From Variovorax paradoxus (GTDB lineage Bacteria; Pseudomonadota; Gammaproteobacteria; Burkholderiales; Burkholderiaceae_C), in the NCBI RefSeq assembly GCF_030811855.1, contig NZ_JAUSRN010000015.1, positions 62,001 through 126,000 on the forward strand: 64,000 nucleotides of DNA, read 5' to 3'. Each line of letters begins with the position of its first letter. Within the stretch, counting starts at the first letter, position 1. Position numbers and translations under genes: made by a program. The notes beneath the pieces are model-generated. The model was given only the letters and a program-made list of their open reading frames with translations, searched no databases and had not been told where the DNA came from. Below are positions 17,061-26,428 of the stretch, in pieces.

Positions 17061-18563
17061 ATGTGTGGAATCGTCGGCGTTGTCAGTAACGCACCCGTCA
17101 ATCAGCTGCTTTATGACGCCTTGCTGCTGCTGCAGCATCGCGGCCAGGACGCGGCCGGCATCGTCACCCTGCTCGAACGCAAGTTCTTCATGCACAAGGC
17201 CAAGGGCATGGTGCGCGACGTGTTCCGCACGCGCAACATGCGCGGGCTGCCGGGCAGCGTGGGCCTGGGCCAGGTGCGCTACCCGACGGCGGGCAACGCC
17301 TACAGCGAAGAAGAGGCGCAGCCCTTCTACGTCAACGCGCCCTTCGGCATCGTGCTGGTGCACAACGGCAACCTGACCAACGCACATGCGCTGCGCTCGG
17401 AGCTGTTCTCCACCGACCATCGCCACACCAACACCGAGAGCGACTCCGAAGTGCTGCTCAACGTGCTCGCGCACGAGCTCGAGGGCGCATCGCGCGGCGT
17501 GCCGCTGAACCCGGCCGAGGTGTTTGCCGCGGTCAAGAACATGCACAAGCGCCTGCGCGGCTCGTATGCCGTGGTGTCGCTGATTGCCGGCCACGGCCTG
17601 CTGGCCTTCCGCGATCCGTACGGCATCCGTCCGCTGTCCATGGGCCGCAGCGCCGATGGCACGGTGATGGTGGCCAGCGAGTCGGTCGCGCTCGAAGGGT
17701 CGGGCCATGTGTTCGAGCGCAACATCGCGCCGGGCGAAGCCGTGTTCATCGACCTGCAGGGCAACGTGCACTCCATGCAGTGCGCCGAGGCGCCCACGCT
17801 GAACCCCTGCATCTTCGAATTCGTGTACTTGGCGCGTCCGGACTCGGTGCTCGACGGCATCTCGGTGTACCAGGCGCGCCTGAACCTGGGCGAGACGCTG
17901 GCCAAGCGCGTGGTGTCCACCGTGCCGCCAAACCAGATCGACGTGATCATCCCGATTCCCGAATCGAGCCGCCCGAGCGCCACGCAGCTTGCGCACCTGC
18001 TGGGTGTGCCGTACCGCGAAGGCTTCGTGAAGAACCGCTACGTGGGCCGCACCTTCATCATGCCGGGGCAGGGCGTGCGCAAGAAGTCGGTGCGCCAGAA
18101 GCTCAACGTGATTGCGAGCGAGTTCAAGGGCCGCAACGTGCTCTTGGTCGACGACTCGATCGTGCGTGGCACCACCAGCCGCGAAATCGTTCAGATGGCA
18201 CGCGATGCCGGCGCGCGCAAGGTCTACCTTGCCAGCGCAGCGCCGCCGGTACGCTACCCCAACGTCTACGGCATCGACATGCCCACCAAGGACGAGCTGG
18301 TGGCGCACGACCGCACCATCGAGCAGATCCGCGAGCTGATCGGCTGCGACGCGCTGATCTATCAAGACGTCGATGCCATGAAGCGCGCCATCGGTTCGCT
18401 CAACCCCAAGCTCGACGGCTTCGACGCCTCCTGCTTTGACGGCGTGTACGTGACCGGCGACATCGACACCGAAGCGATCTCGCGCATGAACGGCAACCGC
18501 CCGCGCATCGAAGAGACCGAAGAAGATTCTTCGCGCCTTGCGCTTCCCAATCACAGCGAGTGA
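17061..18563 (+). CDS. purF: PurF, amidophosphoribosyltransferase
   Basis: A 500-aa enzyme for the first committed step of purine synthesis. It begins MCGIVGVVSNAPVNQ: Cys2 is the glutaminase nucleophile and no propeptide is encoded, as in E. coli PurF. The PRPP-binding loop VLLVDDSIVRGTTSREIV is at about residues 360-377. RDPYGIRPL and GFVKNRYVGRTFI are canonical. A GAGAGGAA ribosome site precedes the start. Its stop codon overlaps the likely GTG start of metZ. Confidence 0.96.
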   Translation: MCGIVGVVSNAPVNQLLYDALLLLQHRGQDAAGIVTLLERKFFMHKAKGMVRDVFRTRNMRGLPGSVGLGQVRYPTAGNAYSEEEAQPFYVNAPFGIVLVHNGNLTNAHALRSELFSTDHRHTNTESDSEVLLNVLAHELEGASRGVPLNPAEVFAAVKNMHKRLRGSYAVVSLIAGHGLLAFRDPYGIRPLSMGRSADGTVMVASESVALEGSGHVFERNIAPGEAVFIDLQGNVHSMQCAEAPTLNPCIFEFVYLARPDSVLDGISVYQARLNLGETLAKRVVSTVPPNQIDVIIPIPESSRPSATQLAHLLGVPYREGFVKNRYVGRTFIMPGQGVRKKSVRQKLNVIASEFKGRNVLLVDDSIVRGTTSREIVQMARDAGARKVYLASAAPPVRYPNVYGIDMPTKDELVAHDRTIEQIRELIGCDALIYQDVDAMKRAIGSLNPKLDGFDASCFDGVYVTGDIDTEAISRMNGNRPRIEETEEDSSRLALPNHSE

Positions 18564-19795
18564 GAGCTGAATTGACTGCCGACGAACGAACCCTCCCGCC
18601 CGGACTGCATCGCGACACGCTCGCGCTGCGCACCGGCCTGGCGCCCAGCCAGCACGGCGAGCACTCCGAAGCGCTGTTCCTGACCAGCGGATTCGTGCAG
18701 CCCGACGCCGAAACATCGGCGCGCCGCTTTGCCGGCACCGAAGCGGGCTTTACCTACTCGCGCACTTCCAATCCCACGGTCACCAGCTTCGAGCAGCGGC
18801 TTGCGGCGATGGAAGGTACGGAGGCCGCCATCGGCGCCTCCACCGGCATGGGCGCGATCCTCATGATGTGCATGGGCTTGCTGAAGGCCGGCGACCATGT
18901 GATCTGCTCGCGCTCGGTGTTCGGCTCCACGCTCAACCTGTTCGGGAAAGAGTTCGCGAAGTTCGGTGTAGAGACCACTTTTGTCTCGCAGACCGACGTG
19001 GCCGAATGGCGTGCGGCCGTGAAGCCCAACACCAAACTCCTGTTCGCCGAGACGCCCACCAATCCGCTCACCGAAGTGTGCGACATCCGCGCGCTGGCCG
19101 ACCTGGCGCACGGCGCCGGCGCGCTGCTCGCGGTCGACAACTGCTTTTGCACGCCCGCGCTGCAGCGCCCGGCCGAACTCGGCGCCGACCTCATCATTCA
19201 TTCCGGCACCAAGTACCTCGACGGCCAAGGCCGCGTGATGGCCGGCGCGATCTGCGGTCCGTCGAAGCTCATCGTCGACGTGTTCGGCCCGGTGGTGCGC
19301 ACGGCCGGCATGGCGCTGTCGCCGTTCAATGCATGGGTCGTGCTCAAGGGCTTGGAAACGCTCGGCATCCGCATGCAGGCGCAGTGCGCCAATGCGCTCG
19401 CCGTGGCCCAGTGGCTCGAAACGCAGCCCGGCATTGCACGCGTTTACTACCCAGGCCTTGCCTCGCACGCGCAGCACGACCTGGCCATGCGCCAACAGTC
19501 GGGGCAGGGCGGGGCGGTGGTGTCGTTCGACGTGGTCGGCAACGATCCCGAATCAGCGCGCGCCAATGCCTTCCACGTGATCAACAGCACGCGCGTGGTG
19601 AGCATTGCCACCAACCTGGGTGACACCAAGACCATCATCACGCACCCCGGCACCACGTCGCACGGCCGCTTGACCGAAGTGCAGCGCCAGGCCGCCGGCA
19701 TCAGCCAGGGGCTCATTCGCGTCGCGGTCGGCCTCGAGTACATCGACGACATCAAGGCCGACTTGCTTCGCGGCCTTGGCACCCTGAAATCCTGA
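18560..19795 (+). CDS. metZ: MetZ, O-succinylhomoserine sulfhydrylase
   Basis: A 411-aa PLP-dependent enzyme of the Cys/Met metabolism family that makes homocysteine from O-succinylhomoserine and sulfide. The Schiff-base Lys is in IIHSGTKYLDGQGR; EAGFTYSRTSNPTV and PTNPLTEVCDI are further family motifs. The GTG at 18560 overlaps the purF stop (GTGA), suggesting coupling; a TTG at 18572 is an alternative. The purF-metZ neighbourhood is common in Pseudomonas and Burkholderiales. Cystathionine gamma-synthase is the closest alternative, less likely from context. Confidence 0.9.
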   Translation: MRAELTADERTLPPGLHRDTLALRTGLAPSQHGEHSEALFLTSGFVQPDAETSARRFAGTEAGFTYSRTSNPTVTSFEQRLAAMEGTEAAIGASTGMGAILMMCMGLLKAGDHVICSRSVFGSTLNLFGKEFAKFGVETTFVSQTDVAEWRAAVKPNTKLLFAETPTNPLTEVCDIRALADLAHGAGALLAVDNCFCTPALQRPAELGADLIIHSGTKYLDGQGRVMAGAICGPSKLIVDVFGPVVRTAGMALSPFNAWVVLKGLETLGIRMQAQCANALAVAQWLETQPGIARVYYPGLASHAQHDLAMRQQSGQGGAVVSFDVVGNDPESARANAFHVINSTRVVSIATNLGDTKTIITHPGTTSHGRLTEVQRQAAGISQGLIRVAVGLEYIDDIKADLLRGLGTLKS

Positions 19796-19803
19796 TCGAT
19801 CCA

Positions 19804-21192
19804 ATGACCGGCAAAGTTCGCACCCGCATCGCTCCGTCTCCCACCGGCTTTCTTCACCTGGGCACGGCCCGCACCGCGCTCTATTCGTGGGCTTACGCAC
19901 GCCACCATGGCGGAGAGTTTGTGCTGCGCATCGAAGACACCGACGTGGCCCGCTCCACGCAGGATTCGACCGACCAGATCCTTGCATCGATGCACTGGCT
20001 CGGCCTCGACTACGACGAAGGCCCGATCTACCAGATGCAGCGCCTGGAGCGCTACCGCGAAGTCATCGCGCAAATGCTTGCGGCCGGCACGGCCTACCAT
20101 TGCTACTGCACGCCGGCCGAGCTCGATGAAATGCGCGAAGCGCAACGCGCGCGCGGCGAAAAAACGCTGTACGACCGCCGCTGGCGCCCCGAGCCCGGCA
20201 AGGTGCTGCCGCCCGTGCCCGAAGGCGTGCCGCCCGTGGTGCGCTTCTGCAATCCGCCCGAAGGCGACGTGACGTGGAACGACCTCGTCAAGGGCGAGAT
20301 CACCATCAACAACCGCGAGATCGATGACCTCATCATCCTGCGGCCTGACGGTGTGCCCACCTACAACTTCGCGGTGGTGGTCGACGACTGGGACATGGCC
20401 ATCACGCACGTGTTCCGCGGCGACGAGCACATCAACAACACGCCGTGGCAGATCAACATCTTCCGCGCGCTTGGCGCGCCGTTGCCTGCGTTCGGCCATG
20501 TGCCGGTGATCCTGGGCGACGACGGGCAGAAGCTCTCCAAGCGCCGCGGCGCCGTGAGCGTCACCGCCTATGAAGAGAACGGCTACCTGCCCGAAGCCAT
20601 GCTCAACTATCTTGCGCGCCTCGGCTGGAGCCACGGCGACGACGAGCTCTTCACGCGCGAACAGATGGTGAGCTGGTTCGACGGGTCGCACCTCTCGAAG
20701 AGCCCTGCACAGTGGGACGCCGCCAAGCTTTCGTGGGTGAATGCGCAATACATCAAGGCCAAGGCCGACGATGAACTCGCACCGCTCGTGGCCGCGCAGC
20801 TGCAAAAGCGCGGCCTCATCGCCGACGAACGCCTGCCCGCGATCTGCGCACTCTTCAAGGACCGTTGCGAGACCACGGTTGCATTGGCCGACTGGGCTGC
20901 GGCGTTCTATGCCGACGTGACCGTGAGCGAAGCCGATCGCGCGCAGCACATCACCGACACGGTGAAGCCCGTTATCGCCACGCTGGCCGAAAAGCTCGCG
21001 AGCGTGAACTGGGAAAAAACTTCGATTGCTGCAGGCATCAAGGAAGTTTTGGCCGCACATTCTGTAAAAATGCCTGTGTTGGCGATGCCGGTTCGCGTCC
21101 TCGTGATGGGAACTGCGCAGACACCATCCCTCGATTCAGTGCTCGCAATTTTTTCTCGCGAAAAAGTCATCGAGCGTTTGAAAAGGGCCTGA
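19804..21192 (+). CDS. gltX: GltX, glutamyl-tRNA synthetase
   Basis: A 462-aa class I aminoacyl-tRNA synthetase. The HIGH-type motif is in SPTGFLHLGTART (residues 12-24) and the KMSKS-type loop reads KLSKRRGAVSV (about 240). RIEDTDVARS and DDLIILRPDGVPTYNFAVVVDDWDM are characteristic of bacterial GltX. It starts 8 bases after metZ. A tRNA-Glu gene follows 163 bases later, so enzyme and substrate tRNA are neighbours. Confidence 0.95.
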   Translation: MTGKVRTRIAPSPTGFLHLGTARTALYSWAYARHHGGEFVLRIEDTDVARSTQDSTDQILASMHWLGLDYDEGPIYQMQRLERYREVIAQMLAAGTAYHCYCTPAELDEMREAQRARGEKTLYDRRWRPEPGKVLPPVPEGVPPVVRFCNPPEGDVTWNDLVKGEITINNREIDDLIILRPDGVPTYNFAVVVDDWDMAITHVFRGDEHINNTPWQINIFRALGAPLPAFGHVPVILGDDGQKLSKRRGAVSVTAYEENGYLPEAMLNYLARLGWSHGDDELFTREQMVSWFDGSHLSKSPAQWDAAKLSWVNAQYIKAKADDELAPLVAAQLQKRGLIADERLPAICALFKDRCETTVALADWAAAFYADVTVSEADRAQHITDTVKPVIATLAEKLASVNWEKTSIAAGIKEVLAAHSVKMPVLAMPVRVLVMGTAQTPSLDSVLAIFSREKVIERLKRA

Positions 21193-21228
21193 TTTTTCAG
21201 GCTATAATTTGAGGCTCGACACCCACAC

Positions 21229-21304
<76 letters not shown>

Positions 21305-21355
21305 TCAAAGTGTCGAGAAGATAAGTGCTGATCGCAGCACGGTTCCTAAGGTTTT

Positions 21356-21431
21356 GACCCTATCGTCTAGAGGCCTAGGACACCACCCTTTCACGGTGGC
21401 TACCGGGGTTCGAATCCCCGTAGGGTCGCCA
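21356..21431 (+). tRNA. tRNA-Glu (TTC)
   Basis: A 76-base cloverleaf: acceptor GACCCTA pairs with TAGGGTC, anticodon stem CCACC-CTTTCAC-GGTGG with anticodon TTC, T arm CGGGG-TTCGAAT-CCCCG, encoded CCA. It lies just downstream of gltX, which charges it. Confidence 0.95.
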
Positions 21432-21500
21432 GTTTCGCGCAAGTGAAGCAGGCACAAGTCGTCAGCACTTGGCTCCGCAAGGAGTGAACGTTGTCTACCA

Positions 21501-21577
21501 GGAGTGGTAGTTCAGTTGGTTAGAATACCGGCCTGTCACGCCGGGGGTCGCGGGTTCGAGTCCCGTCCACTCCGCCA
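21501..21577 (+). tRNA. tRNA-Asp (GTC), left boundary of the accessory region
   Basis: A 77-base cloverleaf: acceptor GGAGTGG pairs with CCACTCC, anticodon stem CCGGC-CTGTCAC-GCCGG with anticodon GTC, T arm GCGGG-TTCGAGT-CCCGT, encoded CCA. The gene is complete. Backbone genes stop here and defence or mobile genes begin, so its 3' end is the natural candidate attachment site, although I found no second copy of its 3' end in the window. Confidence 0.95.
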
Positions 21578-21584
21578 CAAACAT

Positions 21585-21621
21585 AAGCGCCATGCGGTTT
21601 ACAGCTGCATGGCGCTTTTTT
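21585..21621 (+). terminator. Intrinsic terminator of the tRNA operon
   Basis: Perfect 11-bp stem AAGCGCCATGC/GCATGGCGCTT (21585-21595 and 21607-21617) with an 11-base loop, running directly into a T tract (TTTTTT counting the last stem bases). It lies 8 bases after tRNA-Asp and ends transcription of the tRNA cluster. Confidence 0.9.
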
Positions 21622-21759
21622 ACTCCCTTTCCTACCCCCTTTTTGAGCTGGACTGGCTTGGACGGCGTTGGACGACAAGGTAGTAGTAAAGTTAGATTGC
21701 GGCGGCGGGGCGGGTTGAGCGCGGTAGGAATTGCGCATAGCAGGCTGTACTGTCTGGGT

Positions 21760-22227
21760 ATGCCCCAGGAAAACACCACCGAGACACCAACCCCGCCAGC
21801 AGAAGGAACGGGAACACGCCGACAACGCAAGGCTCGCAGGCGTCGAGAGGAGCCCGACGTGCTGCCAGCCGGTCGCGGAACGCGACATCTCTTGCCGGAG
21901 TCGCTACGGCACATGCAAGAGCTCTTCGAGCTACTTCCCCACTTGAAGCTGGATGCCAATGGGGATCCCGACCCGCGAGCTACCGATGGCGCAGTTCTGA
22001 AGGGGCTTGTTCTGCACGCGCAAGCTTCGGCCGCCGCCATGAACTTGGGCATGTCGGCGGTAGGTTCCATGATGGCCTATGCTGCGCCGGAGTGCGAGGA
22101 CAAGGCAATCAGCTCCGACGCGATCGAGGCGCTTGGCTGGTTGCTCGCGGAACTTGGCGCCATCACGGCGCTCATGATCCGGCTGGCCGCGCGGTGCACG
22201 CCACTTCCGGAGCAGCCTTCGCACTGA
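21760..22227 (+). CDS. Hypothetical protein next to tRNA-Asp, 155 aa
   Basis: A soluble protein, unrecognised. The start MPQENTTETPTPPAEGTGTRRQRKARRRREE gives a charged, disordered basic N terminus. An alpha-helical region follows (LRHMQELFELLPHLKLD, then AVLKGLVLHAQASAAAMNLGMSAVGSMMAYAAPE), ending in a predicted helix-rich part LGWLLAELGAITALMIRLAARC. An in-frame extension upstream to 21592 would overlap the tRNA terminator and is unlikely. It is the first gene of the accessory region and faces the leftward defence operon. No function can be assigned. Confidence 0.6.
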   Translation: MPQENTTETPTPPAEGTGTRRQRKARRRREEPDVLPAGRGTRHLLPESLRHMQELFELLPHLKLDANGDPDPRATDGAVLKGLVLHAQASAAAMNLGMSAVGSMMAYAAPECEDKAISSDAIEALGWLLAELGAITALMIRLAARCTPLPEQPSH

Positions 22228-22398
22228 CGTCGAAGGGCGAATCACCAAGTGTCGATCGAGATTTCGCCTCGGAGTTTTGCTCTCGGTACAGACTATTGGC
22301 TTGGCTGTCGGTCCGACCACGCTTTCCGACAGCGAGCTACTTGTGGTCCTGCTTCGCACAGGCGCACCTGGCAAGACCGTGCGCGGCAGTTCCTCGGT

Positions 22399-24621
22399 TC
22401 ATGCCGTGCCTGTCCACACCGCGGCCGTCTCGACAACCTCAATGAACTGCTTTGCCGAAAATCCGCCCGGATAAAGCGTGTCGATTGGCTCCGAGTCTGC
22501 GTCGAGGCGCGTCGTCGCATCACCAACGCATGCCGCTCGGAACAATCCTTCGGGGTCGTTCAGCCAACGTCGGTCATCGCGCAGCGCGATTTGGATCTCT
22601 TCCAGCGAAACCTTGAGAAAGCCCCGAAACGCTTGGTGATCCCACTCAATGGATGTGTCGATGATCCAGGCGGTGATTTGCGGCTCTGCTTCCGGCGGCA
22701 ACGCCAGCGCGTGCCGCAGCGCTGCATCGCGCCGGAGTGCATGGCGAACCGCGGGCACTTTTCTGTGCAACTGCCATCCTGCTTTGCGCAGGTTCGAGGT
22801 GCGGTGCACCCAGGCGTCCTTCACTGAGCGGCGCTGGTAGGTTGATTTCAGTTCGAGAACGAGCAAGTGCCCTTCCAGCGCGCACAGCAGATCGATCTCA
22901 CCCGCGTCCGCGTCGTCGCTTGCACCGACGGGCAGTTCATGGCCGACGAGCGCCCGAAAGCCTCGCTGCTCGAACAGCGCGCCCAGCCGGTATTCGATGC
23001 GTCGGGTCTCTTCCCGTGCCTCGTTCCGCCGGGCGCCCAGCCGGCGCAAATTGTTGACAGCTGCCGTGGCGTTGTTCTGCACGGCCATCATCCAGGGCAG
23101 TTGGAACAGGTGCTGTCCCATCATCAGCACGGGGCGTTCCTGCCAGCGGGGGCGCAAGGCGACATCACCCTCGCGCAACCGCTCGGCCACCGCGCTCCAG
23201 TCGCTGGTCCAGAAATCTAGGATGGCCTCTGCGGCCTGTGCCTGACCATTGGGGTGTTCCGGCGTGACTGTCCATGGCGTGATGCGGGCGATCTTGGCCG
23301 CACGATCAGACCAGGTGATCGGAAAGCGGTTCTGCATCGTGGGCTGCAACAGGCCACCGAACGCCAGGCGCCCCAGCGCCACCCAGGGATGGCCAAGCTG
23401 CTGCAGGTGCTGGTGGTAGGGCCGCAGAAAGTCCTCGATGTAGAAAGCCGTCATCAACTCGGTGGCCAGCAGCGCGCGGAAGACATCGACGGAAGAGCCG
23501 GCTTCGGAGCGCACCTGTTCGGCGACGCCATAGACCTCCTGCAGGCGCAGCCAGGTGCCCATGGCCTTGGCGAAAGCCTGTAAGTTGGCTTCCAGATGGG
23601 CCGGGCTCACCAAGGCCAACAACTCGGGGGATACCATCAGTGCATCCATGCCGCGATATAGCCAGTACTGGTGCAGGCGGTTGAGCTTGTCGCCATCGCT
23701 GCGCCATGCGGCCCGTGCTTGCGCATCCACTTCAATGATTTCCAGGCGCTCGCCCTGTCGCACGAAGCGGATGCCATCGTCGTAGCTGAAGGCTTCTGCC
23801 GATCGGCTTATGAAGGCGTCCAACTCGATCTGCGCGTCGAGCAATGCAGCGAAGGCGGCGTACAAATCGTGTCGAGGACCAGGTGCTTCGCTTGATGGAA
23901 ACAGGAAAGGGGTGAGGTGTTGCCGCATCGAAGCTGCGATAGCTGGGTCGGTCAAGCGTAGGCCGGCGGCATCGCAGGTGCCGAGCTTCCAGGCCAGAAT
24001 GTCTTCGACGGCATCCCAGACTTCCTGAGCATGCGGTGCCTTGGGCATGTCACGGCCCGCCAGCAAATCCGGCAACAGGTGCTCGAAAGCGTAGAGGCTG
24101 GCATAGGCCAACAGATCCAGAGGCGTCAACGATGCCAGCGGCTGACGCAGGCGCTCGATCTCATCCACGCGTAGTCGATGTGCCTGCTTGAAGATGCGGA
24201 AGACCTGAACGAATTCAGAGAAGGTCTCAGGCTGGCTGTCGGCCAGGGCTTCAATTTCGCGCCAGCGTGCTGAATCCTGCCGCAGCACTAGGCCGGCATG
24301 ACGGGCGGCTTGCTGAAGCACGTCGGGCGCGAGCTTGGCGACATGAGCCACGATGTCCGGACAGGCAAATCGGTCCTGACCGAGATAGTGTGCAAGGGCC
24401 AGGCCGAGCGACTCTTGCTGCCAGGCTTGTACCGGCAGCTTGCGCAAGAAGCCGGACGCCCAGAAGGCGGCGTGGCGGTCAGCGCCACTGCATTTGCGTT
24501 TGCCTTGGCCCGCAGGCTTGCCACCTAGGAATGCAGTGGCTGCATAGTCTGCGGCTATTTCGATGAGCAGGCCCTGATCCTGAGCACTGGTGAACACCGT
24601 GTCGTAGTACGCGCCGATCAT
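22399..24621 (-). CDS. 740-aa protein with C-terminal PD-(D/E)XK nuclease-like domain
   Basis: The last gene of the long leftward operon. Residues about 1-500 are alpha-helical and unrecognised. Around residues 570-595 lies GEIDLLCALEGHLLVLELKST: the D and E-x-K pattern of the NERD/restriction-endonuclease-like PD-(D/E)XK fold, preceded by IEYRLGALFEQRGFRALVG as the first helix. Downstream, KDAWVHRTSNLRKAGWQL could carry the conserved Gln/Arg helix. The gene starts 92 bases after the upstream HNH gene, one of the two larger gaps in the operon. A DNA- or RNA-cleaving effector is plausible; no close named family is recognised. Confidence 0.75.
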   Translation of the reverse strand: MIGAYYDTVFTSAQDQGLLIEIAADYAATAFLGGKPAGQGKRKCSGADRHAAFWASGFLRKLPVQAWQQESLGLALAHYLGQDRFACPDIVAHVAKLAPDVLQQAARHAGLVLRQDSARWREIEALADSQPETFSEFVQVFRIFKQAHRLRVDEIERLRQPLASLTPLDLLAYASLYAFEHLLPDLLAGRDMPKAPHAQEVWDAVEDILAWKLGTCDAAGLRLTDPAIAASMRQHLTPFLFPSSEAPGPRHDLYAAFAALLDAQIELDAFISRSAEAFSYDDGIRFVRQGERLEIIEVDAQARAAWRSDGDKLNRLHQYWLYRGMDALMVSPELLALVSPAHLEANLQAFAKAMGTWLRLQEVYGVAEQVRSEAGSSVDVFRALLATELMTAFYIEDFLRPYHQHLQQLGHPWVALGRLAFGGLLQPTMQNRFPITWSDRAAKIARITPWTVTPEHPNGQAQAAEAILDFWTSDWSAVAERLREGDVALRPRWQERPVLMMGQHLFQLPWMMAVQNNATAAVNNLRRLGARRNEAREETRRIEYRLGALFEQRGFRALVGHELPVGASDDADAGEIDLLCALEGHLLVLELKSTYQRRSVKDAWVHRTSNLRKAGWQLHRKVPAVRHALRRDAALRHALALPPEAEPQITAWIIDTSIEWDHQAFRGFLKVSLEEIQIALRDDRRWLNDPEGLFRAACVGDATTRLDADSEPIDTLYPGGFSAKQFIEVVETAAVWTGTA

Positions 24622-24713
24622 CGGTCCGACCCATCAGTTCGACGAATGCGCAGTTGCCGGCAGGGACCATGTTCACGGCAAGCGCTCAAAAACATCATGT
24701 GACGCTCCCACCG

Positions 24714-25637
24714 CTAACCTACGAACCGGTTCTCGTTGTGCCAGCGCAGGTAGGCCTCGCCGGGCCGGTGGTCCGGATGTTCTGGCAGTCGAGGCAGCGG
24801 CTGCCCGTGCAGACGGTAGTAAGCCTTACCGTTGAACCATTCTTCGCGAATTCGGGGGCTGACCTCAATGCGGTGATCGGTCGTAACAGTTACCAGACCG
24901 AGGTCGAACAGCTTGTGAAAGTCGGAGCGCAACAACAGTCCGTTGGCGGGATCGTGCGGACCGCTTTCCGCATAAGGCTGAATGTGCGCCGCCTCCAACA
25001 CAGGCAAGGTGGATTCACCCGTCAGCGCGCAACGGCGCTGGTAGGCATCGGTGACCAGCACGCGGAAAGCGCCTTGCCCGAGCCTGGGGCGTACCGGAAT
25101 CGGTGCTCCATATCGCTCCGTCAATTCAGGCTCGCTGACCCGCGGTGGCTCATTGAACGGCGCCGTAAGTCTCGACTGCACATCGGACCAGAGTTGAGCT
25201 CCTGGTGGTTCGGCCGTATCGTAGTACCGTCCGCGGACGATGTTGGTGGCAAAGTCGATTGGGTCGGGGATCCAAGCGTCGCGCGGCCAGAAGAACGGTT
25301 GTGCGAGTACCGTGCAGCCGATCTCGGGGTCCCTCACCGTGGGGTCGGCAAGCAGGCTACGGATCATCTTCTCGAGAGCGTCACGTTGAGCAGCGCCATT
25401 CTTGGGCCCGAAGGCCTCCCAGGCGATGGACAGTGGCAGCGATGTTGACTTCACGAAGTAGCCGCCGCCCGCGATGTGGTGGTAGGGGCGTTTGAGCTTG
25501 AATAGGAATGGTGTGCCTGGCTCCAGCGCTGCATAGGTGGCAGCGCCTCGGGGTTGCCAGAAGTTAACCTCATCTGGAGCCGACTGGCCTAGGAAGTTGA
25601 ACCAGGTGTTGTCCGTTACCCCTGCCCAGAACCTCAT
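24714..25637 (-). CDS. HNH endonuclease (HNH_2 type), second copy
   Basis: A 307-aa protein. The C-terminal HNH module (about residues 190-270) reads YQRRCALTGESTLPVLEAAHIQPY, then NGLLLRSDFHKLFDLGLVTV: the AAHI-N-H arrangement of the HNH_2 family. The N-terminal half (MRFWAGVTDNTWFNFL, then GTPFLFKLKRPYHHIAGGGYF) looks like a EVE/PUA-like modified-base-reading fold, which often precedes HNH domains. The start at 25637 overlaps the stop of the preceding gene as ATGA. If the N terminus reads modified bases, this may be a modification-dependent nuclease; that is inference. Confidence 0.85.
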   Translation of the reverse strand: MRFWAGVTDNTWFNFLGQSAPDEVNFWQPRGAATYAALEPGTPFLFKLKRPYHHIAGGGYFVKSTSLPLSIAWEAFGPKNGAAQRDALEKMIRSLLADPTVRDPEIGCTVLAQPFFWPRDAWIPDPIDFATNIVRGRYYDTAEPPGAQLWSDVQSRLTAPFNEPPRVSEPELTERYGAPIPVRPRLGQGAFRVLVTDAYQRRCALTGESTLPVLEAAHIQPYAESGPHDPANGLLLRSDFHKLFDLGLVTVTTDHRIEVSPRIREEWFNGKAYYRLHGQPLPRLPEHPDHRPGEAYLRWHNENRFVG

Positions 25638-26428
25638 CTGTCGTTCCCGTTTTTCGCGTTCGACGTCCCGTTGAACCGCATACGGTGGTATCGGAGGTAG
25701 CTTGCGTGCTCGGGGGCCAGCCAACGCAACTGCAGGGGTTCGATCAGGCCGAGCAACTCGCCATCTTTGGTGGAGATCGAAGGCGAGACGAGCATCCAGC
25801 CGGCCTCGTCAAAACTGATCAGGAATCGATCGAACAGCGCGTCGAGATGAGCGCACAGCAGGAATCCATTGAAAACATCGAGCCGCTCCTCATCGCTGGC
25901 GCAGTCCGCCCAGGGTTTGGCGTGGCTGGCACGCAGCACCGCAGGAATGCTCACCTTCTTGAGGGCGCAAGCGCCGCCCCAATAGTCCAGCATGGCCGTA
26001 CGGAACCTGTCCTGACCTACCCGCTGGCGCACTAGTCGCTCCACCTCGGTACCACGACTACCGGGGGGGAGCTTTTCCAGCGCTTCCGCGACCTCGGCTT
26101 GGTAATCCTGCGCCGCCTGGCTGGGCAGTGCCTGCGACAGGCTGGTAGCGCGGCGCAACAGCAAGGCCAGATCTGCCACGGTGGCAACATTGAACGAATC
26201 CACGGATGCCGCGGCGCCTTCGAACGTCCGATGCAGTTCCGGAAGCAATGCAGGGGAAGCCGGTTGAAAAAGGATGTTGAAACCGCCGCTGGATGGCACC
26301 GATACCACCGCGCAGGCTTGATGGCGCGCTGAAGCCATTGCAACCGCGGCGGGCTCTTGCGCCAGCACGTGCTCAAAGCCGTTGTCGTGGCCGGCTTTCT
26401 CGATCAGGGTGCGTTGCAGCGGGTTCAT
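25634..26428 (-). CDS. HNH endonuclease (HNH_2 type), first copy
   Basis: A 264-aa protein with a C-terminal HNH_2-like domain: ACALKKVSIPAVLRASHAKPWADC, then NGFLLCAHLDALFDRFLISF, giving SHAKPW-N-HLDALFD. The N-terminal half contains no recognised domain. The start at 26428 (MNPLQRTLIEKAGHDNG) is set by an ATGA overlap with the ligase gene upstream, and its own stop overlaps the next HNH gene the same way. The two HNH proteins share only the nuclease module, so this is not a simple duplication. Confidence 0.85.
   Translation of the reverse strand: MNPLQRTLIEKAGHDNGFEHVLAQEPAAVAMASARHQACAVVSVPSSGGFNILFQPASPALLPELHRTFEGAAASVDSFNVATVADLALLLRRATSLSQALPSQAAQDYQAEVAEALEKLPPGSRGTEVERLVRQRVGQDRFRTAMLDYWGGACALKKVSIPAVLRASHAKPWADCASDEERLDVFNGFLLCAHLDALFDRFLISFDEAGWMLVSPSISTKDGELLGLIEPLQLRWLAPEHASYLRYHRMRFNGTSNAKNGNDR

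Noticed and set aside
16860..18716. 618-aa open frame on the minus strand
   Set aside because: Fully antisense to cvpA end and purF, which have clear family motifs.
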